In this document: piece after piece, positions 44,781-52,535 of the stretch
How the letters are laid out: each line of letters opens with the position of its first letter
Position numbering within the stretch: the stretch's first letter is position 1
NCBI RefSeq assembly: GCF_001953885.1
Contig: NZ_MQUS01000001.1
Span: forward strand, 558,001-622,000
Origin: Streptomyces sp. IMTB 2501
GTDB taxonomy: Bacteria > Actinomycetota > Actinomycetes > Streptomycetales > Streptomycetaceae
DNA length: 64,000 nt
Direction of reading: 5' to 3'
Position numbers and translations under genes: made by a program
The notes under the pieces: generated by a model
What the model was told of the DNA's origin: nothing
The model's input: the letters and a program-made list of their open reading frames with translations, nothing else
The model's database searches: none

Positions 44781-45395
44781 GCCGCGGCCCGTGCAAAGGC
44801 CTGCCCTGCCCGCAGACCACTGCGTCGGCCCTCTTCCCGCCTTCTTCGATGTGCGGAGCCCCGTGCCCGCGACGCCCGGCCTCCTCGGGCGGTACGGCCC
44901 GCTGGGCGTCCGCTGCCTGGAGGGACGAGGGTGCGGGCCCGGAGCCCCTGGCCGACGATGCGACCGGGTCGTGTCCCGACGGCGCGTCCGTAGCGCGTCA
45001 CCCGTCGCGGCTGTGGCCGTGGCATGTCGTCGTAGCACCCGCCCGGTCCACGTCGGACGGCCAGGACGCCCGGGGACTGCCGCGCACCAGTACCCCGCCG
45101 TTCGCGCCGCCCCTCACCGCCGCCATGTGCCGCCGTCCCCGGACCGGCCTCTCCGCACGGGGGCGCTGTTGTGGGCCCTGACGAACAAGCAGGGGCCGGG
45201 CGGCGATGCGATCACCGTGCCGCAGCGCAGGGTCAGGTGCCCGGCACGGCCGGTGCGGTGCTGGGCCGGGCCGGGCCGGGAGAGACTCGCGGGACAGCTG
45301 CGCCGGCTCGGCATCGACACCGCCCGGCCCACCGCAGCGTCGGCGCCGTCCTGCCGCGATGACGCCCTCCCGTATCCCGTCACGTAGGAGCCGCC
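44781..45395. other. Region without a supported gene
   Basis: 615 bases. Open frames exist on both strands, but none has a ribosome site with a protein-like composition. A stretch near 44848 (TTCGATGTGCGGAGCCCCG) recalls the intergenic repeat at 15055. It may be decayed coding sequence, given the frameshifted genes on its right. Confidence 0.5.
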
Positions 45396-45616
45396 ATGGT
45401 GACCGAGTACCCCCGAGCGGCCACGGCCCCGGCCGACGAACTCCTCGCGCACGTCGACACCTCGCGGGCCGACCCCGACCTCATGGACGGCTACGCCCGC
45501 CGACTGCTCGCCACCGGCCCGTACGGGAGCGGCAGGCCGCCGCCTGCACCACCGCGGCGAAGCAACTGCGCACCGCAGCCGAGGCGTTGGACACCCAGGC
45601 GCGCGCCCGGGGCTGA
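45396..45616 (+). pseudogene. Small hypothetical gene with apparent frameshift
   Basis: ATG 45396 with TAGGAGC ahead reads MVTEYPRAATAPADELLAHV then DPDLMDGYARRLLATGPYG. Beyond about 45530 protein-like sequence continues in the next frame as ERQAAACTTAAKQLRTAAEA and LDTQARARG up to the stop at 45616. The two parts make a ~72-residue helical protein of no family I know. In the original frame translation runs on into the antisense of the next gene. Sequencing error is possible. Confidence 0.5.
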
Positions 45617-45653
45617 GCTCTCGCACGCGGTCCGGCCCCTCGCGGGCTCGGTC

Positions 45654-46198
45654 TCAGCGCACCCGTTCGGCCGCCGCCCGGGTGAGGTGGCGGCGGGGCG
45701 CGGAGGCGTCACGGGCCCGTGCCGAGCCGCTGCCCTCGGCGAGCGGTCGTACGAAGAGGCTGACGGTGGCCTCCTCCGCGAAGCCGTTGCGGCGCATCAG
45801 CTCGGCGGAGGCGGTGTTGCGCCGCTCCACGTCCGTGACGACGCACACCGCACCGGCCGCCGCCAGCCGCGCGCAGCACTCCTTGACCAGCCGGGACGCC
45901 ACCCCGCGCCCCTGATAGCCGGGGTCGACGGCGATCCACTCCAGACAGCCCCAGTCGGCGCGCTGCTCGAAGGAGAGCGAGCCGAGCACGAACCCGGCCA
46001 CCCGGTCGCCGTCGAGCATCACCAGACAGGCGGAGTCGGGGGCGTCCAGGGCCCGGCCACGGCGGACAGGGGCCAGCCGGTGTAGGGCATGGCGTCGGTG
46101 TCGTACACCCGGTGACCGAGGTCGAGGACGGCGGCCAGGTGGCCGAATCCGAGGGGCTGGAGTGTCAGCTCCTCGGGCGTGGGCGGGACGTCGGCCAT
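45654..46198 (-). pseudogene. GNAT acetyltransferase split by a frameshift
   Basis: ATG 46198 (MADVPPTPEELTLQPLGFGH, GAAGGGAG ahead) continues through VLDLGHRVYDTDAMPYTGWP. One base change at about 46050-46058 moves the reading frame to ALDAPDSACLVMLDGDRVAG, ADWGCLEWIAVDPGYQGRGV (acetyl-CoA loop) and ELMRRNGFAEEATVSLFVRP. The whole is ~181 codons, a normal single GNAT. As written, the first frame stops after GPWTPPTPPVW. Either a pseudogene or a one-base error. Confidence 0.78.
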
Positions 46199-46281
46199 GA
46201 GCACTCCCTTCGCGGCGTCATTTCGCAGCATATGTCCGCTCTGGGGGTCCGGCACGGCCGACCGTGCCCATGCCTGCCCGG

Positions 46282-47097
46282 TCAGGGTTTACGGGCCACC
46301 CCGACGTACACCGGCTGCTCCTGCCGGACCCGCATCCCCGGCTCGGGGTGCCAGCTCGTGGCCGGTACGACACCCGGATCGCACAGTTCCAGGCCGTCGA
46401 AGAACCGGGTCACCTCGGCGTGTGTGCGCGCCTGGACCGGGGTGCCGCCGGCGCGGTAGACCGCCTCGATGCGCTCCCGGACCTCCGGGTCGAACTCGCC
46501 GCTGCCGTGGGACAGGACCAGGTGGCTGCCGGAGGGCAGGGGGTCCAGGAGCGTGCGCACGACACCGTACGGGTCCTGTTCGTCGGTGACGAACGGCAGC
46601 AGCGCGATCAGCGACAGGCCGACGGGCCGGGTCAGGTCCAGATGCTCGCGGGCGTACTCCACGATCCGCTCCGGCTCGCGGACGTCGGCGTGCAGATAGG
46701 CGGTACGGCCCTCCGGCGTGCCGTGCAGCAGCGCCTCGGCGTGCCGCAGCACGATCGGGTCGTTGTCGGCGTACACCACCCGGGCGCTCGGGACGACCGT
46801 CTGCACGACCTGGTGCAGATTCGGCTCGGTGGGGATGCCGGTGCCCACGTCCAGGAACTGGTCGATGCCCTGGCGGGCGACGAAGCGGGCGGCCCGGTGC
46901 ATGAACTCCCGGTTGGCCCAGGCCGCGTCCTTGGCGCCCGGGAAGAGCTCCAGCACCCTGCCCGCGGCTTCGGCGTCCACGGCGTAGTGGTCCTTGCCGT
47001 CCAGGAACCAGTCGTACATCCGGGCGGAGTGCGGCTTGCCGGTGTCGATCCGCTCCGGGCTGAAACCGGTGTCTGTGCTGGATCCGGTGTCTGTCAC
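46282..47097 (-). CDS. S-adenosyl methyltransferase family protein (former DUF574), copy 1
   Basis: 271 residues from GTG 47097 with GGAGAG ahead. The family phrase DTGKPHSARMYDWFLDGKDH is followed by FANREFMHRAARFVA-like text, then the SAM-binding loop FLDVGTGIPTEPNLHQVVQ, VVYADNDPIVLRHAEALL and FDGLELCDPGVVPATSWHPE. It is a Streptomyces-expanded family whose substrates are mostly unknown. A paralogue of identical length lies at 50343-51158. The two flank an ATPase/XRE divergent pair. Confidence 0.9.
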   Translation of the reverse strand: MTDTGSSTDTGFSPERIDTGKPHSARMYDWFLDGKDHYAVDAEAAGRVLELFPGAKDAAWANREFMHRAARFVARQGIDQFLDVGTGIPTEPNLHQVVQTVVPSARVVYADNDPIVLRHAEALLHGTPEGRTAYLHADVREPERIVEYAREHLDLTRPVGLSLIALLPFVTDEQDPYGVVRTLLDPLPSGSHLVLSHGSGEFDPEVRERIEAVYRAGGTPVQARTHAEVTRFFDGLELCDPGVVPATSWHPEPGMRVRQEQPVYVGVARKP

Positions 47098-47140
47098 GTC
47101 GGCTCTCCGTGAGGGTCGGTGGGGGGTGGGTGGCGGATGG

Positions 47141-47806
47141 TCAACGGCAGCGGGAGGCCGCCGCGCTGTCGTGGCGGTGCCAGACGGCCCCGACCACCCG
47201 CCCGTCGGGCAGGGTGTGGCTGGCCGGCCCTTCGTCCGGGACGAATCCGGCATGGAGCAGGGCCCGGCGGCTCGCGGTGTTCCCGGGCTCCGCGCCCGCC
47301 CGGACCGTGGCCAGTCCGGCGTGGGTGTGCGCGAGCGTGGCGCCCGCGCGGAACAACTCCGCGCCCAGGCCCTGGCCGCGGCAGGCCGGGGCGAGCCAGC
47401 CGCCCATCTCGCCGGTGCGGTGCTCCAGTTCGAGGGCACCGGCATAGCCGAGGTCGGATCTGCGCACACAGACCAGGAGCAGCGGGTCGTCCGGGCCGGG
47501 CGCATAGGGCTGGGCCAGTTTCCGTGGCATCCGGCGGCCGTCGTCACCGGCCGGCCGCCAGGCGAGCAGGGCTCTGCGTATGCCGGGATCGGGCAGGACC
47601 TCGTCCGCCCGGCTGCCGAGCCAGCGCTGGGCCTCGGCGTCGGCGCAGGCGGCGAGCGCCGCGGCCACGTCCAGCCGGGTGCGGGGGGTGAACAGCAACA
47701 GCCGCTCGGTGGCCAGGACATGCCGGCCGGCCTCGGGCCGGCACCGCCCGGGCACGGGAAGCCCGGACGCGGCCCGCCTCCGGCGGATCAACGACCGGAC
47801 CACCAC
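47141..47806 (-). CDS. RimJ-like GNAT acetyltransferase
   Basis: 221 residues from GTG 47806 (alternatives GTG 47803, TTG 47824). LATERLLLFTPRTRLDVAAA is the usual RimJ/RimL opening. GELEHRTGEMGGWLAPACRG-type text (ELEHRTGEMGGWLAPACRGQ) carries the acetyl-CoA loop RGQGLG. NTASRRALLHAGFVPDEGPA and VVGAVWHRHD close the fold. The basic N-terminal ~35 residues may not be translated. The substrate is unknown. Confidence 0.78.
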   Translation of the reverse strand: MVVRSLIRRRRAASGLPVPGRCRPEAGRHVLATERLLLFTPRTRLDVAAALAACADAEAQRWLGSRADEVLPDPGIRRALLAWRPAGDDGRRMPRKLAQPYAPGPDDPLLLVCVRRSDLGYAGALELEHRTGEMGGWLAPACRGQGLGAELFRAGATLAHTHAGLATVRAGAEPGNTASRRALLHAGFVPDEGPASHTLPDGRVVGAVWHRHDSAAASRCR

Positions 47807-48182
47807 CCTGCACCCCCGACACAACGACCCGCACGGCGGACCCGAAGCCCGTACGGCCTCCGGTCCCCCGCCCGATGCGGACGCCCCGCACCGGCGGCGA
47901 ATCTACCGGGGTTCCGGGGCGGATGGGGTGCGGCAGGCGGCGGTTTTGGGCCGAGGTGGGGACGCAGGCGCCCCCACCGGATGCGAGCCGCCCTCATCCG
48001 GAAACCGCCTGCCCCGGACCGCTTCACCCCGTTCGGGGTCTTCCGATGGCGCAGGCCAGGGGCAAGCCGTCGCCGTCCGGAAACCGTTCACCCCACTCCG
48101 CCTCGCTCCACCTCACTCCGCTCGGGCCGTTCCGATGGCCGAGGCCAGGGGAGTGCCGTAACGGGCGCTGGGGCGTTCGGGG
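47807..48182. other. Non-coding region with imperfect direct repeats
   Basis: 376 bases. Two related segments, 47997-48062 and 48076-48151, share TCCGGAAACCG, a CACCCC core, and TTCCGATGGC followed by GAGGCCAGGGG or GCAGGCCAGGGG. The interval within each differs. No ORF is supported. It may contain the 3' end of the short ORF's transcript. Confidence 0.55.
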
Positions 48183-48275
48183 TCAGTCGGCCTGTTCCTG
48201 GGAGCCGGGCTTGGGGCGGGTGCGGGTCCAGGACGGGTCGGCGGACGGGGTGGGGACGGGTGCGGTGTGGCGCAT
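48183..48275 (-). CDS. 30-residue ORF downstream of the ATPase gene
   Basis: MRHTAPVPTPSADPSWTRTR continues to a QEQAD end. The ribosome site GAAGGA sits 5 bases before the ATG. It lies 63 bases after the ATPase stop in the same direction, so it could be co-translated. It is Pro/Thr/Arg-rich with one Trp and no Cys. It could be a small peptide of the regulatory locus or chance. Confidence 0.42.
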   Translation of the reverse strand: MRHTAPVPTPSADPSWTRTRPKPGSQEQAD

Positions 48276-48338
48276 GGGAATCCTTCGGACGAGTGGGGGA
48301 TGGTCCGGGGGCGGTGCGGTAGGGCGGCGGACGTGGTG

Positions 48339-49085
48339 TCAGTCGTGGCCGGACGGCAGCTCCGCCCAGACGACTCGGGCGGGCCGGCCGGGTATCGGCG
48401 TCACACCCCAGTCGAGGCTCAGCGCGTCGACCAGCAGCAGTCCGCGTCCGTGCTGGTCGTCGGGTCCGGGGCGGCGGGCCGTCGGCAGCGCGGGGCCGCC
48501 CTGCCGGTCCTCGATCTCGATCCGTATCCGGTCCGCCGTGTCGTGCAGCCGGCAGGCGATCCGGTCACCGGCCGTGTGCACAAGGGCGTTCGTGACCAGT
48601 TCCGAGGTGACCAGGACCGCGTCGTCCAGGGGACCTTCCGGTACCTCCCAGGCGGTGAGCAGTTCCCGTACGACACGGCGGGCCGTGCCGACGGCCGTCG
48701 GCCGGCTCGGCAGATCGAAGGCGGCGGCGCGGGGCAGCGGGACCCCGGAGGCGAGCCGGTCGGGGCCGACGGGCCCAGGGAGTCGACCGAGGCGCTCGCC
48801 TCCGGGTGGTCTCAGGACACCGGCCGGAACCGGCGGCCGGTGCGCAGGACGCTCGGCGCTGTCCGGCACGGGCCAGGTCCGCCCTGCGCCGTCCAGGGCC
48901 TGGCGGGGCCGGTCCGGCTCGGCGGAAGCCTGTTGACGGTGTGTCACGGAGTCCGGTGCCCGGTCCGGGCCGTCGTCCGTGGAGCGGTGCTGGCGGGGTG
49001 CCGCGGGCAGGCGCAACGGGCCGGCGGCCAGGGGTGGTTCCCCGGGTGATCGATGGAGCGGTCGGGGGAGGGAGGGCGGAGCCAT
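48339..49085 (-). CDS. Anti-sigma-like ATP-binding protein (HATPase_c_2)
   Basis: 248 residues from ATG 49085. The first ~125 residues are P/R/A-rich and disordered. The rest is a GHKL ATPase of the RsbW/SpoIIAB type: VGTARRVVRELLTAWEVPEG, AVLVTSELVTNALVHTAGD (N box), IRIEIEDRQGGP (G1) and GRGLLLVDALSLDWGVTPIP (G2). In Streptomyces such orphan ATPases commonly stand divergent to an XRE/DUF5753 gene and modulate it or a sigma factor, as here. Confidence 0.87.
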   Translation of the reverse strand: MAPPSLPRPLHRSPGEPPLAAGPLRLPAAPRQHRSTDDGPDRAPDSVTHRQQASAEPDRPRQALDGAGRTWPVPDSAERPAHRPPVPAGVLRPPGGERLGRLPGPVGPDRLASGVPLPRAAAFDLPSRPTAVGTARRVVRELLTAWEVPEGPLDDAVLVTSELVTNALVHTAGDRIACRLHDTADRIRIEIEDRQGGPALPTARRPGPDDQHGRGLLLVDALSLDWGVTPIPGRPARVVWAELPSGHD

Positions 49086-49411
49086 CGCCGTGCGCCTTTC
49101 GTCCGGCCTCACGTGGGGGGGGTGTCGGTTCCGGGCCGACCGCTCGCGCAGCAGACGACACACCGCCTACGACGAGGCCGTAGTGCGGCCCGGTCTCCCC
49201 CCCAACCCGGCCGCGCCGCCTGCTCCTTGGTCGGTCGGAGCAGTAGGTCCACTGTGGCATCCGCCGACAACGCTCCGCAACCGGCAAGTTGAAATTTGCA
49301 AGTGGCCAAGTGCATGCTGCTTCGGCCAGAACGTGATCGAATGGGTCGGGAAGCGATCGTGGGCGACGGTGTCGACCGTGTCCTGGGCGACCCGTTGAGG
49401 GGGGTGTGGGT
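49086..49411. promoter_or_regulatory. Divergent promoter region of the ATPase and XRE genes
   Basis: 326 bases with a distinct AT-richer island at 49280-49315. TTGAAATTTGCAA (49289-49301) is a near-palindrome, flanked by GCAAGTTG and repeated GCAAGTGGCCAAGTGCATGC. The cluster of CAAGT/GCAAG half-sites is a good candidate binding site for the XRE protein. GAGGGGGG near 49397 is the ribosome site of the XRE gene. Confidence 0.55.
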
Positions 49412-50287
49412 GTGACCGCGGAGACCGACTGGGGCGGCGCCCCCTCCGTCCTGCGCATGATCCTGGGCCGGCAGCTGGAGGAACTGCGCACCCGCGCCGG
49501 CCTCAGCTACGACGAGGCCGGCGCCGCCATCGGCGTGAGCCACTCCACGATCCGCCGCATGGAGGCCGCCAAGGTGGCCCGGCTGCGGCTCGCGGACGCC
49601 GAGAAGCTGCTCCAGGTCTACGGCGTCAGCGACCAGGACGAGATCGACACCTTCCTGCAGTCCGTGCGCGAGGCCAACAAGCGCGGCTGGTGGCACACCT
49701 ACCGCGATGTGATGCCCGACTGGTTCGCCGCCTATCTCAGCCTGGAACAGGCCGCGTTGCAGATCCGCGCCTACGAGAACCAGTTCGTGCACGGCCTGCT
49801 GCAGACCGAGGACTACGCCCGCGCCCTGCTCGGCGCCGAGAGCCCGCACGCCTGTGCCGAGGCCACCGAACGCCGGGTCGCGCTGCGCATGCGCCGCCAG
49901 GAGCTGCTGGCCCGCAAGGCGCCGCCCCGGCTGTGGGTGCTGATGGACGAGACCGTGCTGCGCTGGCCGGTCGGCGGACCTGAGGTGATGCGGGCGCAGA
50001 TCGACCACCTCGTCGAGGTCAGCCGGCTGCCCCATGTGACCCTGCAGCTCATGCCGTTCGCCCATGGCCCGCACCCGGCGATGCGGGCGGGCGCCTACCA
50101 CCTCTTCCGGTTCCGGGCCCGCGAACTGCCCGACATCGTCTACCTCAACGGCCTGGTCGGTGCCGTCTATCTCGACAAGGCCGGCGACGTCGTGGTCTAC
50201 CGGGAGGCGCTGGACCGGCTCGGCGCCCAGGCCGCGCCCCCCAAGAAGACCGAGTCCCTGCTGTGCGCGATCCGCAAGGAGCTGTGA
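49412..50287 (+). CDS. XRE-family regulator with DUF5753 effector domain
   Basis: 291 residues from GTG 49412 (GTG 49406 also in frame; spacing to GAGGGGGG favours 49412). The N-terminal HTH reads LGRQLEELRTRAGLSYDEAG and AAIGVSHSTIRRMEAAK. From ~90 the DUF5753 domain appears (FAAYLSLEQAALQIRAYENQ, VHGLLQTEDYARALL, LWVLMDETVLRWPVGGPEVM, QLMPFAHGPHPAMRAGAYHL, DIVYLNGLVGAVYLD). The WhiJ/BldB-type regulatory loci of Streptomyces pair such proteins with small partners and ATPases. It is followed by the second methyltransferase after 55 bases. Confidence 0.9.
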   Translation: MTAETDWGGAPSVLRMILGRQLEELRTRAGLSYDEAGAAIGVSHSTIRRMEAAKVARLRLADAEKLLQVYGVSDQDEIDTFLQSVREANKRGWWHTYRDVMPDWFAAYLSLEQAALQIRAYENQFVHGLLQTEDYARALLGAESPHACAEATERRVALRMRRQELLARKAPPRLWVLMDETVLRWPVGGPEVMRAQIDHLVEVSRLPHVTLQLMPFAHGPHPAMRAGAYHLFRFRARELPDIVYLNGLVGAVYLDKAGDVVVYREALDRLGAQAAPPKKTESLLCAIRKEL

Positions 50288-50342
50288 CGCACCTGCCCGT
50301 ACGCAAGTCCCCGCCCCCGAAACCCGAATGGGAGACACGGCG

Positions 50343-51158
50343 TTGCCCGACAACGGATGGCCGGCCGACCGGATCGACACCGAGAACGCCCACTCAGCCC
50401 GCATCTACGACTACATCCTCGGCGGAAAGGACTACTACCCCGCCGACCAGGACGCGGGCGACGCCATGGCCCGGGAGTGGCCCGCGCTCCCGGTCCACAT
50501 GCGCGCCAACCGCGACTGGATGAACCGCGCCGTGCGCTGGCTCGCCGAGGAGGCGGGCATGCGCCAGTTCCTGGACATCGGCACCGGCATACCGACCTCG
50601 CCCAACCTGCACGAGATCGCCCAGGCCGTGGCCCCCGAGTCCCGGGTGGTCTACGTCGACAACGACCCGATCGTGCTCACCCTCTCCCAAGGCCTGCTGG
50701 CCAGCGCGCCCGAGGGCCGTACCTCGTACATCGAGGCCGACTTCCGCGACCCGGCGGCCATCCTGGACGCCCCGGAGCTGCGCGAGACCCTGGACCTGGA
50801 CCAGCCGGTCGCGCTCACGGTCATCGCCATCGTCCACTTCATGCTCGACGCGGACGACGCGGTCGGTGTCGTACGCCGGCTGCTGGAGCCGCTGCCGTCC
50901 GGCAGCCACCTGGCGATGTCCATCGGCACCGCCGAGTTCGCGCCCGACGAGGTGGGCCGGGTCGCCCGTGAGTACGCGGCCCGCAACATGCCGATGCGGC
51001 TGCGCACCATCGACGAGGCCCACGCGTTCTTCGAGGGCCTTCAGCTGGTCGAGCCGGGCATCGTCCAGGTGCACAAGTGGCACCCCGACGGCACCGGCGA
51101 ACAGGGCATCCGCGACGAGGACATCGCGATGTACGGCGCGGTCGCCCGCAAGCCCTGA
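50343..51158 (+). CDS. S-adenosyl methyltransferase family protein (former DUF574), copy 2
   Basis: 271 residues from TTG 50343, chosen because GGGAGA lies 8 bases ahead and the length then equals the paralogue at 46282-47097. ATG 50328 adds five residues. Motifs: DRIDTENAHSARIYDYILGG, VHMRANRDWMNRAVRWLAEE, FLDIGTGIPTSPNLHEIAQA, VVYVDNDPIVL, SIGTAEFAPDEVGRVA. It shares direction with the XRE gene and is likely in its operon. A hairpin terminator follows. Confidence 0.9.
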   Translation: MPDNGWPADRIDTENAHSARIYDYILGGKDYYPADQDAGDAMAREWPALPVHMRANRDWMNRAVRWLAEEAGMRQFLDIGTGIPTSPNLHEIAQAVAPESRVVYVDNDPIVLTLSQGLLASAPEGRTSYIEADFRDPAAILDAPELRETLDLDQPVALTVIAIVHFMLDADDAVGVVRRLLEPLPSGSHLAMSIGTAEFAPDEVGRVAREYAARNMPMRLRTIDEAHAFFEGLQLVEPGIVQVHKWHPDGTGEQGIRDEDIAMYGAVARKP

Positions 51159-51186
51159 CCGACGACCGGCAGGCCCGCACAGACCC

Positions 51187-51225
51187 GGGGCCGGGGTCCG
51201 CACCCACCTCCCGGACCCCGGCCCC
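51187..51225. terminator. Hairpin terminator after methyltransferase copy 2
   Basis: GGGGCCGGGGTCCG (51187-51200) pairs perfectly with CGGACCCCGGCCCC (51212-51225) around an 11-base loop, 29 bases after the stop. Confidence 0.8.
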
Positions 51226-51274
51226 GCCCCTTTCGTACGGCGGGACCGGCAGCCCCGACCGGTAGCGTGAGCCC

Positions 51275-51760
51275 GTGTACGCCACCCGAGTCTCCCGGCG
51301 CGTCCAGGCGCCGCCGCACACCGTCTACCGTGCCCTGACCGACCCGGACGCGATCGCGGCCTGGCGCGTCCCGGCCGGCATGAGCGCCCGCGTCCACACC
51401 TTCGACGCCCGGGAGGGCGGCACCTTCCGGGTCTCGCTGGCCTACGACGACGAGACCGCCCCCGGCAAGTCGGGCGAGCACACGGACATCTACCACGGCC
51501 ATTTCGCCCGACTCGTGCCCGACGCCCTGGTCGTGGAGGTGTTCGCGTTCGAGACCGACGACGACGCCATGCGCGGCACCATGACCCTGACGACCACGCT
51601 CACAGCGGCCGACGGCGGCACGGACGTGGAGATCCGGCACGAGGGCGTCCCCGACGCCGTCCCCCGCGAGGACAACGAGCGGGGCACCCGGATGGCCCTC
51701 GACCACCTCGCCCGGTTCGTCGAGGACCCGCCCGCGCGCCGGCCGCCCCAGGGGGAATGA
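51275..51760 (+). CDS. SRPBCC/AHSA1-like protein
   Basis: 161 residues from GTG. ATRVSRRVQAPPHTVYRALT and DPDAIAAWRVPAGM are the standard opening of AHSA1/START-like lipid- or ligand-binding folds. Further along are FDAREGGTFRVSLAYDD and the C-terminal helix RGTRMALDHLARFVEDPP. There is no catalytic signature. Role unknown; family members bind hydrophobic ligands or act as co-chaperones. Confidence 0.82.
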   Translation: MYATRVSRRVQAPPHTVYRALTDPDAIAAWRVPAGMSARVHTFDAREGGTFRVSLAYDDETAPGKSGEHTDIYHGHFARLVPDALVVEVFAFETDDDAMRGTMTLTTTLTAADGGTDVEIRHEGVPDAVPREDNERGTRMALDHLARFVEDPPARRPPQGE

Positions 51761-51960
51761 CAGGGCCTGTGAGGCGGAATGACCGAAAGAGCGTCGAAAT
51801 CCGTCCGGAATTCAGCCCAACCTTCCGGCTGTCTCATGTTCCGCGAATGGCGTGGAAAAAAAGCGGAGAGAAGCGGAACCGGTGCAAGGGAAATGCGGTC
51901 TTAAAGGCCGTCGACGGCCGGGATCGGCCTGGTCGTAACGAAACCGGGGGAATGAGAAGT

Positions 51961-52461
51961 ATGTCCGTTCGGAGTCGTAAGACCCTGTTCACCGCCGTGG
52001 CCCTGGCCGGCGGACTCACCCTGGCCGCCGTGACGCCCGCCCTCGCGGGAACCACCGCGAACGACACCACCCGCGCCGCCGACGTGACCTCCGCACAGGG
52101 CGACCCGCGCAATGCCACCCAGCACGTGGCCGATTTCTACGGTGCCTACATCGACGCGGTCTGGGCCACCGACGACAAGTCCGCCGGTGACGCCGCCAAA
52201 GCGCTGCGGGCCTTCTACCTCTCCGCCGACGCCCAGAAGAACGTCGCCGCCTTCGAGAAGAAGGAGCACGCCGACGGCATCCTCTTCGCCCAGAACGTGC
52301 CGGTGAAGTGGAAGGTGACCCGCACCGGCTCCGGATCCGGCCACGCCACCAGCCGCGTCACGCTCACCTGGGGCGACGGACCGCACGCCGAGGTCAGCAC
52401 CATCGACGTCCAGTCGAGCCTGAAGACCCTGAAGATCACCGACCTCAAGTCGGTCCGCTGA
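51961..52461 (+). CDS. Small secreted protein
   Basis: 166 residues from ATG 51961 (ATG 51952 also in frame but too close to GGGGGA). A Sec signal with cleavage near AAVTPALAG (about residue 30) is followed by a mature ~135-residue domain (VADFYGAYIDAVWATDDKSA, NVPVKWKVTRTGSGSGHATS, VSTIDVQSSLKTLKITDLKS). The fold could be NTF2/cystatin-like. I do not recognise a specific family. The 200 bases upstream are AT-richer and contain the promoter. Confidence 0.8.
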   Translation: MSVRSRKTLFTAVALAGGLTLAAVTPALAGTTANDTTRAADVTSAQGDPRNATQHVADFYGAYIDAVWATDDKSAGDAAKALRAFYLSADAQKNVAAFEKKEHADGILFAQNVPVKWKVTRTGSGSGHATSRVTLTWGDGPHAEVSTIDVQSSLKTLKITDLKSVR

Positions 52462-52467
52462 CCGGGG

Positions 52468-52508
52468 GCGTGCGTCCCGCCCCGCCCCACCCGGGGCGGG
52501 GCGCACGC
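52468..52508. terminator. Bidirectional hairpin terminator
   Basis: The 17-base arms 52468-52484 and 52492-52508 pair with a single G-T wobble around a 7-base loop. It lies between the convergent secreted-protein and phosphatase genes. Confidence 0.85.
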
Positions 52509-52535
52509 CTGCCGCCAGAGTCGGGGAGGCCGTCC

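Noticed and set aside
44791..45387. A 198-codon plus-strand open frame
   Set aside because: No ribosome site and a composition typical of random GC-rich frames; treated as non-coding.
46282..51158. Methyltransferase pair considered as a restriction-modification system
   Set aside because: The family is the small-molecule S-adenosyl methyltransferase type, with no DNA-methylase motifs and no endonuclease nearby.
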